A stretch of 6,642 bases of DNA from Actinomycetes bacterium (GTDB taxonomy: Bacteria; Actinomycetota; Acidimicrobiia; Acidimicrobiales; RAAP-2): the NCBI GenBank assembly GCA_021787255.1, contig JAJYMD010000462.1, positions 1 to 6,642 on the forward strand, given 5' to 3'. Positions 1-6,500 of the stretch are shown piece after piece. Each line of letters starts with the position of its first letter. Positions within the stretch are counted from its first letter, which is position 1. The notes beneath the pieces are model-generated. The model ran no database searches and had not been told where the DNA came from. It saw only the letters and a list, made by a program, of their open reading frames with translations. Position numbers and translations under genes: made by a program.

Positions 1-785
1 CGACAAAGCAGGAGGCGCAGGTCGAGGACGCCGCCACGTCGGGGAAATTCAATGGCATGGTGGTGTACTCGGTGTCCGGTGACGCGGTCGTCCCGGGTGT
101 GAAGGAAGCCATCGCCAAAGGCATCAAGGTAGTGGCGGACTTCGTCGCGATCGGCCCGACAATCAACGCCATCAAGCCTCAGGTGAAAGGCCTCTCCGGA
201 AGCGTCATCGCGCCGATCGACGAGACCGGCACCGCGTCGGGCGACCTGGTTGTGAAGGCCTGCACGGGGATCGATCCGTGCCACGTCGTCTACCTGACCG
301 GGACAGCAAAGCTCCCCCTTACAGTCGACCGCACCGACCACTTCATGGCGGTCATCAAGAAGCACGCCAACATCCACATCGTGGGAACGATCACAGGCGG
401 CTACACATCGAGCAAGGGGTACGCAGCTGGAGAGGACGCGCTTTCCGCCCATCCGACAGTCAACGTGATCGCTTCACCGGCGGACCAGGCGATCGTCGGC
501 GTGGAGGAGGCGGTCAAGCAGGCCGGCGATCTCAAGAAGGTCAAGCTCATCGGGGGCGGCGGCACCTACCAGGCGATCGCCGGTCTCAAGAGCGGGGACT
601 GGTTCGGCACCGTGAACTACTGCCCCACCCGCGAAGCCGAACGCGCCACCCGGATCGACATCCAGGCCGTCCTGGGGCAAAAGGTAAAGCAACCCTACGT
701 GAACAGCTTGACCCTTTGCGGAGCTCCGCTGGAGCTCACCAAGTCGAACGTCGGCTCGTACAAGGGAGAGTGGACGGCCGGATGA
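1..785 (+). CDS. RbsB-type sugar ABC transporter substrate-binding protein, C-terminal part (5' end outside window)
   Basis: The frame is open from the left edge (first complete codon at 3) to TGA at 783-785, giving 260 residues. The N-terminus, signal peptide or lipobox and promoter lie upstream of the window, so the ATG at 57 is internal. Family hallmarks are the segment GMVVYSVSGDAVVPGVKEAI followed by KGIKVV, which matches the 'dgiiv-p-d--a--p-i--a---gipvv' pattern of Peripla_BP_4/RbsB proteins. Further hallmarks are the late PADQAIVGVEEAVKQAG helix, the strand KLIGGGGTYQAIAGLKSG, and the block WFGTVNYCPTREAERATRID, where family members close the ligand cleft. The protein would capture a small polar ligand outside the membrane and deliver it to the permease encoded downstream. 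The ligand cannot be deduced. Four cysteines are visible (codons at 261, 279, 621 and 717), and disulfides are possible. The family call is secure; the sugar specificity is not. Confidence 0.9.
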   Translation, partial: TKQEAQVEDAATSGKFNGMVVYSVSGDAVVPGVKEAIAKGIKVVADFVAIGPTINAIKPQVKGLSGSVIAPIDETGTASGDLVVKACTGIDPCHVVYLTGTAKLPLTVDRTDHFMAVIKKHANIHIVGTITGGYTSSKGYAAGEDALSAHPTVNVIASPADQAIVGVEEAVKQAGDLKKVKLIGGGGTYQAIAGLKSGDWFGTVNYCPTREAERATRIDIQAVLGQKVKQPYVNSLTLCGAPLELTKSNVGSYKGEWTAG

Positions 786-828
786 GCTCTGCGCGTCTTG
801 TGTGCGGGTGCTCCTCATCTCGCCACCA

Positions 829-865
829 GCGTCACCGTCCGGCACGTCGTGCCGGACGGTGACGC
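829..865 (+). promoter_or_regulatory. Perfect 17-bp stem-loop between the binding-protein and ATPase genes, over the ATPase ribosome-binding region
   Basis: The left arm GCGTCACCGTCCGGCAC (829-845) is the exact reverse complement of the right arm GTGCCGGACGGTGACGC (849-865), with loop GTC (846-848). On DNA the whole 37-nt block is a palindrome around T847. It lies in the 81-nt gap after the binding-protein stop and ends one base before the ATPase ATG at 867. The only Shine-Dalgarno-like bases for that ATG (GGACGG, 854-859) sit inside the right arm. No T-run follows, so it is not a standard intrinsic terminator. The likely role, by inference, is an intercistronic RNA hairpin that protects the 3' end of the binding-protein mRNA and limits translation of the ATPase. 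That would fit the excess of binding protein over membrane components that importers need. A DNA operator is the alternative. Confidence 0.75.
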
Positions 866-866
866 G

Positions 867-2393
867 ATGAGCGCGAACCCTGACCAGCTCATCGCGGAGG
901 TCCGCGCGGTCACCAAGCGGTTCGGATCAGTCCAGGCGCTCCGGGGCGTCGACGTGTCGGTTGCCAGGCAGACGGTCCACGCGCTCGTCGGAGAGAACGG
1001 AGCCGGGAAATCCACCCTCGGACGAGTGTTCTCGGGGATCCTCCAGCCCGACACGGGGTCGCTGTACATCGACGGTTCGCCGGTCCGGTTCCGACGGCCC
1101 CGAGACGCTCAGCGGGCTGGGATCGTCGCGGTGAGCCAAGAGCTCACGCTGGTCCCGCAGCTCAGCGTGATCGACAACGTGTTCCTGGGGGTCGAGGAGC
1201 GCCGAGCCGGACTAGTGGAAAGGAGGAAAGCACGCGAGCGATTCCAGAAGCTGACGGAGCAATTCGGCTTCGACCTTCCCGCGCAGCGACCCGTCGGCCA
1301 CCTCAGCGTTGCCGATCGCCAGAAGGCAGAGATCCTGAGGGCCCTTGCACGCACAGCGCGGCTCGTCGTGTTGGACGAGCCGACGTCTGCCCTCGTCGCC
1401 AATGAGGTCGCTCAGCTTCTCGACATCGTTCGACGGATCGTTGCAAAGGGAATGACGGTCATCTTCGTGTCCCACGCATTGCAGGACGTCCTCGACGTCG
1501 CCGACACGGTAACCGTCATGCGTGACGGCCTCGTCGTGTGGAACGGACCGGCCAGCTCCCAGACTCCGGACAGCCTCGCAGCGGCGATGCTCGGCAGAGC
1601 GCACGACCTTAGCTTTCCTACCCGGCACGAACCGGCCCGCGGAGATCCCGTGCTCGCCATCCGTGGCCTGGGCCTGCGTCGACGGTTCGAGGACGTGTCC
1701 TTCGAGCTACGGCCAGGTGAGATCGTCGGGATCGCGGGTCTGGTGGACAGCGGAGCCAGCATGGTCGCGGGTGCGGTCGCGGGCGTCGTTCGTCCGACGC
1801 GCGGACAGATCCTCGTCGGCGACAGACGCGTGCGCCTCTCCTCTCCGACCGACGCGCTGCGCCACGGCATCTCGCTTCTCCCCGAGAGCCGGAGGGAAGG
1901 GGGTCTCTTCATGCGGCGACCGATCCGCGAGAACGTGACGATCGGGAACGCGGCCGCCGTGTCGCGCTGGGGCGTAGTACGACGGCATGCCGAGGCGGCG
2001 CTGGTACAGAGCCGGCTACGGAGGTTCGACGTTCGCATGTCCTCCATCGACGCGCGCGTCGACACGCTCTCGGGCGGAAATCAGCAAAAGGTCCTGCTGG
2101 CCAAATGCGTGTTCGTCAACCCGAAGGTGCTCGTCGCCATGCAGCCGACCCGAGGCGTCGACGTCGGTGCAAAGTCGTCGATCTACGGGTTGCTGTCCGA
2201 TCTCGCGAAGAGCGGGATGGCGATCCTCATGGTGAGCCCCGAGATCGAGGAGGTCTACGGTCTCGCCCACCGGATCCTCGTCATGCACCGCCGCCGGATC
2301 GTCGCAGAGGTCGACCCCAAAGAGACGACCTACGACGAAGTCATGCGTCTCGTGCTCACCGCAGGTCGGACCGGGACGAAGGGAGCCGCATGA
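867..2393 (+). CDS. RbsA/MglA-type sugar ABC transporter ATPase with two nucleotide-binding domains
   Basis: This 508-residue protein is the usual size for CUT2 importer ATPases (about 500) and would power uptake from the cytoplasmic face of the membrane. NBD1 is intact: Walker A GENGAGKST (42-50), Q-loop Gln91, signature LSVADRQ (146-152), Walker B LDEPTSAL with Asp170-Glu171, and H-loop His203. NBD2 has a P-loop-like GLVDSGASM (291-299) without the lysine, a good signature LSGGNQQ (401-407), and AMQPTRGVDVGA where DEPTRG is usual, so Met425-Gln426 replace Asp-Glu. A non-canonical second site is normal in this family. The MQPTRG form recalls nucleoside-type ATPases (AQPTRGLDVGA), recalled from memory. 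ATG 867 is chosen because the protein then begins, as relatives do, shortly before the conserved V-K-F-G-x-V-x-A-L segment. The frame also reaches TTG 798 and GTG 849, but those starts would put the palindrome inside the coding region. The gene overlaps the permease by 4 nt. Confidence 0.93.
   Translation: MSANPDQLIAEVRAVTKRFGSVQALRGVDVSVARQTVHALVGENGAGKSTLGRVFSGILQPDTGSLYIDGSPVRFRRPRDAQRAGIVAVSQELTLVPQLSVIDNVFLGVEERRAGLVERRKARERFQKLTEQFGFDLPAQRPVGHLSVADRQKAEILRALARTARLVVLDEPTSALVANEVAQLLDIVRRIVAKGMTVIFVSHALQDVLDVADTVTVMRDGLVVWNGPASSQTPDSLAAAMLGRAHDLSFPTRHEPARGDPVLAIRGLGLRRRFEDVSFELRPGEIVGIAGLVDSGASMVAGAVAGVVRPTRGQILVGDRRVRLSSPTDALRHGISLLPESRREGGLFMRRPIRENVTIGNAAAVSRWGVVRRHAEAALVQSRLRRFDVRMSSIDARVDTLSGGNQQKVLLAKCVFVNPKVLVAMQPTRGVDVGAKSSIYGLLSDLAKSGMAILMVSPEIEEVYGLAHRILVMHRRRIVAEVDPKETTYDEVMRLVLTAGRTGTKGAA
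2379..2385 (+). promoter_or_regulatory. Ribosome-binding site of the permease gene, inside the end of the ATPase gene
   Basis: AAGGGAG lies 4 nt before ATG 2390. It selects this start over the upstream in-frame extension, whose translation (2105-2389) is Arg/Asp-rich and unlike any permease. The ATG shares ATGA with the ATPase stop (2391-2393), which suggests translational coupling of the ATPase and permease. Confidence 0.6.
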
Positions 2394-3400
2394 CGGGCCG
2401 GTCCACCGTGACACCCGAGCAGCTCGACGCGCCGACCGCGCGGCCGTTTCGTCGGCTGCCCCTCCCGGCCCTCCCGGGCCTGAAGAGAGCCCAGGACTAC
2501 GCGATCGTCGTGATCTTCCTCCTCCTGTTCATCGCCTTGAGCCTCTGGACGAGCGCCTTCCTGACGAAGACGAACCTCGTCAACGTGCTCGACCAGAACG
2601 CCGCCATGGGAGCCCTGGCGCTCGGGGAGACGTTCGCGATCATCAGCGGCAACTTCGACCTGTCGGTGGGGTCCGTGTACTCGTTGGCGGGCATCGTCGG
2701 CATCATGCTCGTTCCCGTGCTGGGTCCCGTGTCGGCGTGCGTCATCGCAGTCCTGTGCGGAACCGTGCTCGGCATCATGAACGGCGGGCTTGTCGTCCTG
2801 GGCCGTGTGCACTCGTTCATCGCAACCTTGGCGACCCAGTACATCATCTACGGCCTGGCACTGGTGGTGACCGGTGGAGTGATCGTCCTGGACACGAACC
2901 CTGGTTTCCTGGTCGTCGGGCAGGGACGTGGCGGAGGGGTCGAGTGGGCGGTCTGGATCATGCTCGGCTTGGCAATTGCAGCAGGACTGCTTCTTGCCCG
3001 CTCGGTGTTCGGTCGGTACGTGTACGCCGTCGGCGGCAACCGGGAGGCGGCGAGGCTCTCGGGTGTCCGGATTGGCTTCGTCGTCGTCGCCGCCTTCGCC
3101 ATCAGCGGAACCACCGCTGCGATCGGCGGCATCCTGGCAGCATCTCTGGTCGGCACCGCTCAGGCCGGGACCGGGACGGGATTGGTCCTGCCCGCGATCG
3201 CCAGCGTCATCATCGGCGGCACCAGCATCTTCGGCGGCGAAGGAGCCATCTGGAGGACCGTCCTCGGCGTGCTCCTCTTCGCAATGATCGGCAACGGCTT
3301 CGCCCTTTTGAGCTTGAACGCGACGTACCAGGAGATCGTCGAAGGCGCGCTGATCATCATCGCGGTGGTCGCGGACGCATGGGCGAGGTCGGGAACGTGA
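2390..3400 (+). CDS. RbsC-type sugar ABC transporter permease
   Basis: This 336-residue, strongly hydrophobic membrane protein is typical in length for the BPD_transp_2 permeases of CUT2 importers (about 320-340). After a polar, proline-rich cytoplasmic tail (1-36) the first membrane segment is YAIVVIFLLLFIALSLW (37-53). The family signature GNFDLSVGS is at 87-95 (usually GGIDLSVGS). Next come HSFIATLATQYIIYGLA, the cytoplasmic coupling-loop motif GRYVYAVGGNREAARLSG (208-225), and IIGGTSIFGG (274-283). The C-terminal block EIVEGALIIIAVVAD matches the final helix of the family. The protein forms the membrane channel, presumably as a homodimer since only one permease gene is visible. It starts within the ATPase stop codon and its TGA (3398-3400) overlaps a possible GTG start, so the genes are tightly packed. 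The family assignment is firm; the substrate is unknown. Confidence 0.93.
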   Translation: MTGRSTVTPEQLDAPTARPFRRLPLPALPGLKRAQDYAIVVIFLLLFIALSLWTSAFLTKTNLVNVLDQNAAMGALALGETFAIISGNFDLSVGSVYSLAGIVGIMLVPVLGPVSACVIAVLCGTVLGIMNGGLVVLGRVHSFIATLATQYIIYGLALVVTGGVIVLDTNPGFLVVGQGRGGGVEWAVWIMLGLAIAAGLLLARSVFGRYVYAVGGNREAARLSGVRIGFVVVAAFAISGTTAAIGGILAASLVGTAQAGTGTGLVLPAIASVIIGGTSIFGGEGAIWRTVLGVLLFAMIGNGFALLSLNATYQEIVEGALIIIAVVADAWARSGT

Positions 3401-3504
3401 GCAACGCGGGCAGCCCCTCGGCGCGAGGTGACCGCGTGCGCGCCGGGGTGGTTCTTCGGGCCACGAACAGCAGATCACGAGATCCGGATGCGGAGGAACG
3501 ATGA
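3397..3504 (+). CDS. Possible small coupled ORF (35 codons), unrecognised
   Basis: A GTG at 3397 overlaps the permease stop (GTGA), and its TGA (3502-3504) overlaps the hydantoinase start (ATGA). GAGG at 3385-3388 sits 8 nt before the GTG, a good Shine-Dalgarno spacing. The product would be short, Arg-rich and hydrophilic (ends SRSRDPDAEER), with no signal peptide, membrane segment or known motif. About a third of its third codon positions are A or T, which looks less GC-biased than the neighbours. This 100-nt spacer may instead be non-coding, and the overlaps could be chance. If translated, it could carry ribosomes from the permease to the hydantoinase start. I do not recognise a homologue. 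Confidence 0.25.
   Translation: MSNAGSPSARGDRVRAGVVLRATNSRSRDPDAEER
3492..3497 (+). promoter_or_regulatory. Ribosome-binding site of the hydantoinase fusion gene
   Basis: GGAGGA lies just before ATG 3501; the GGAGG core ends 4 nt upstream, slightly closer than usual. It fixes the start. The frame has a stop at 3429-3431 and no ATG, GTG or TTG codon between that stop and 3501. A perfect 8-bp palindrome, ATCCGGAT (3482-3489), lies immediately upstream and may be chance. Confidence 0.65.
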
Positions 3505-6500
3505 GCACGTACCGAGTCGCAATCGATATCGGAGGCACCTTCACGGACTTCGTCCTTCAGGACGCTGCATCGGGTGAAACGCGAACGGGCAAGATCCTGA
3601 GCACGCCGTCGGATCCCGCACAAGCCGTGCTCGCCGGCCTCGGGACGTTCGTGCCCAGCGGCAGTGAGATCAGTTTCCTTGTGCATGGCACCACCGTCGG
3701 CCTGAACGCGGTCGTCGAACGCCGCGGCGCGCGGCTGGCGATCGTGACGACCGAGGGCTTCGGCGACGTCTATACCATCGCGGGGAACGACCGGCGCGAC
3801 ATCTTCGACTTCCGCTATCGCAAACCGGTGCCGCTGGTACCGCCTGACCGTGTCGTCGAGGTCAGGGAGCGCTTGGCCGCAGACGGTTCCGTCGTCGTCC
3901 CGCTCGACCCGGCTTCGATCGACGCCGTCGTCGAATTCGCCCGCCGAGAGCGGATCGAGGCGATCGCGGTGTGCCTGCTCTTCTCCTATCTCGATCCGCG
4001 TCACGAGGTGGCGCTGGCCCAGCAGCTCTCCGAACGCCTTCCTGACGTGACCGTCACGGCGTCGCACCAGGTGTCTCGGCAGTGGCGTGAGTATGCTCGA
4101 ACCTCCACGGCGGCCCTCAACGCCTATGTCGCGCCCGTCGTGACGCGCTACCTGACGACGCTGATCGATCGACTGGAGAAGCACTCACCCGCTCCGCTGT
4201 TCGTGATGCAATCGAACGGCGGCCTCACGGTGGCGCGAGCAGCACGCGACACGCCGGTTCAGACCCTCTTGTCAGGGCCCGTCGGGGGCGCGATCGGCGC
4301 CCAGCAGCTTTCCCGGATGCTGGGCCGTGACAACCTGGTGAGCATCGACATGGGCGGCACCTCGTTCGACGTGAGCCTGATCGTGGACGGCTCTGCGACG
4401 ATCGTCGACGAAGCGACAATCGAAGGGCTGCCAGTCCAGATGCCGATCGTGGAGATCAATGGGATCGGAGCGGGAGGCGGCTCGATCGGCTGGACCGAAG
4501 CAGGCGCGATGCGGGTCGGGCCGCGGAGTGCCGGGGCCGATCCGGGACCCGCCTGCTACGGGCGCGGCGGGACCGAACCCACCGTGACGGACGCCAACCT
4601 GCTCCTCGGCCGGATCGACGAGCGCAGGTTCGCCGGCGGCGGCATGCCCCTCGACATCGAAGCAGCGAGCAAGGCAGCAGCGCGGCTGGGAGAGCAGCTC
4701 GGTCTCGACGTGCGCGCGACCGCGCAAGGCATCGTCGACATCGTCAACGCGAAGATGGCCGACGCCATCCGCACCGCCACGGTGCGGAGAGGGATCGATC
4801 CGCGTGAGTTCAGTCTCGTGGCGTTCGGCGGGGCCGGACCGATGCACGCCGTCGAGCTCGCCGAGCAGCTGGAAATCTCCGAGGTCGTCATCCCCGTCTC
4901 GCCCGGGACGTTCTCTGCGTCAGGCATGCTGGAGACCGACATCCGACACGACGTCCGCCGAACCTTCTATGCGTCCCTCGCTCAGGTCGACCGCGACACC
5001 TTGGAGGCCGCCTTCCTCGAAGTCCAAGAGGAGGGAAGCACGCTGCTACGAGATGAAGGCGTCGAGAGCCATGACATGAGCTTCGAGCGCGTCGCCGACC
5101 TGCGCTACCAGGGCCAGGAGTACTCGCTCACCCTCTCCCTCGGCCCGCCAGGACCGATCGACCTGCTGCAGCTGCGCAGACGGTTCGACCAGCTCTATCT
5201 CGACCGTTACGGCCACTCCAGTCCCGAAGCTCCGGTCGAGATCGTGCGTCTCGGGGTCGCTGCGACGGGGACGGTGCCACGGCCGGCTCCCTGCGAGCCG
5301 CCGTGCGAGCCCAGGGGCGACTGGCCCTTGCGCGGGGTGGTCTTCAAGGGAGCCGTGATCGACACCGCCATCGTACCCAGGGAGCAGCTGGCTCCGAGTG
5401 AGACGTACCCAGGGCCGATGATCATCACGGAGGCCACGGCGACGGCGGTCGTCCCGCCCGGTTGGTCGGTCTGCCGGATGCCCGGTGGCCATCTGTCAAT
5501 TCGCCGTACCGGTGCTGCAACGAAGCAGGTCGCGAACGCTCGAGGGAAGCCGAATCGAGCTGACGCAGGTAGGGCCGAGGCCGTGCAAGTCGACCCGGTC
5601 ACGACGGAGGTCGTTCGGAACTTCATGACCTCGTGCGCGGAGGACATGAACGCCGCCCTGTTCCGATCTGCGTACACGCCGGTCATCTACGAAGGACGGG
5701 ATTGCGCGGTCGCGCTCCTGGACTCCGACGGAGAACCACTCGGCATGTCGACCGGTGTGCCGATCTTCCTCGGCAACCTCGAGGTCTGCGTGAAGCTCAC
5801 GATCGAGCAGTTCGGGCTCGACTGGTTCGGCCCGGGCGACGTGGTCGCGATGAACGATCCGTACCTCCAAGGGACCCATCTCCACGACGTCACCGTCTTC
5901 GGCCCCATCTTCCACGCAGGACGCCTGGTCGGGTTCGCTGCGACGCGTGCCCACTGGCAGGACGTCGGTGGGCGGGACCCGGGTACCACGATGGGTTCGA
6001 TCGAAGTGTTCCAAGAGGGCTTCAGGATGGGGCCGACGCGGGTCGTGAAGGGATACGAACCGCTTCCGGAATGGATGGACTTCCTTCGGCGTGCAAGCCG
6101 CTTCGGCTACGAACTGATGGGTGACTTCAGCGCCCAGGTGGCAGCGATCCGAACTGGTGAAGCGCGGGTGTCTCGAATGCTCGACCGGATCGGCGTCGAC
6201 GTGTTCGAAGCAGCGAAGAAACGGATCTTCGAGCAGGCTGAGGCACTGGATCGTGCGGCGATCTCCGAGCTGCCCGACGGCACGTACCGGGCAGAGGGCT
6301 GGCTGGACAATGACGGCTACGGCGCGGAGCCAGTCCGGGTGTGCGTGGCGGTGACGATCGAGGGCGATCGCATGGTGGTTGACCTCGACGGCAGCGCGCG
6401 TGCGACGCGAGGTCCGATCAACTGCGGCTACGCCCAGACCGTCTCTGCCGTACGACTGACGTACAAAGCCCTCGTCAACACCCACCTGCCGGTCACCGGC

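Noticed and set aside
57..59. ATG at 57 as the start of the binding-protein gene
   Set aside because: The frame is open to the left edge and the upstream residues continue the expected fold; a mature binding protein needs about 100 more residues and a signal peptide.
786..828. Promoter in the gap before the ATPase gene
   Set aside because: I see no convincing -35/-10 pair, and the gene order fits read-through transcription from upstream.
829..865. Intrinsic (rho-independent) terminator
   Set aside because: The stem is strong, but GCGATGAGCGCG follows rather than a T-run, and the next gene begins one base later.
2105..2389. N-terminal extension of the permease
   Set aside because: The extra residues are Arg/Asp-rich and come from the ATPase coding sequence in another frame. 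ATG 2390 has its own ribosome-binding site and the standard ATGA overlap.
2330..4184. Long minus-strand open frames (2330-3544 and 3357-4184)
   Set aside because: They lie opposite the permease, the spacer and the hydantoinase gene. Their translations are rich in His, Asp, Arg and Gln and show no family motif. Long antisense frames are expected where third codon positions are mostly G or C.
121..6372. Repeated CGATCG (about 20 copies) and four GCGATCGC octamers, as a possible genome-wide signal such as HIP1
   Set aside because: Most copies fall in ATC (Ile) codons preceded by a C-ending codon and followed by a G-starting one. That is expected from the codon bias of these proteins, and none clusters in non-coding DNA.
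5496..6485. Long minus-strand frame opposite the HyuB half
   Set aside because: It is a composition shadow of the strongly supported + strand HyuB domain, with no recognisable motif.
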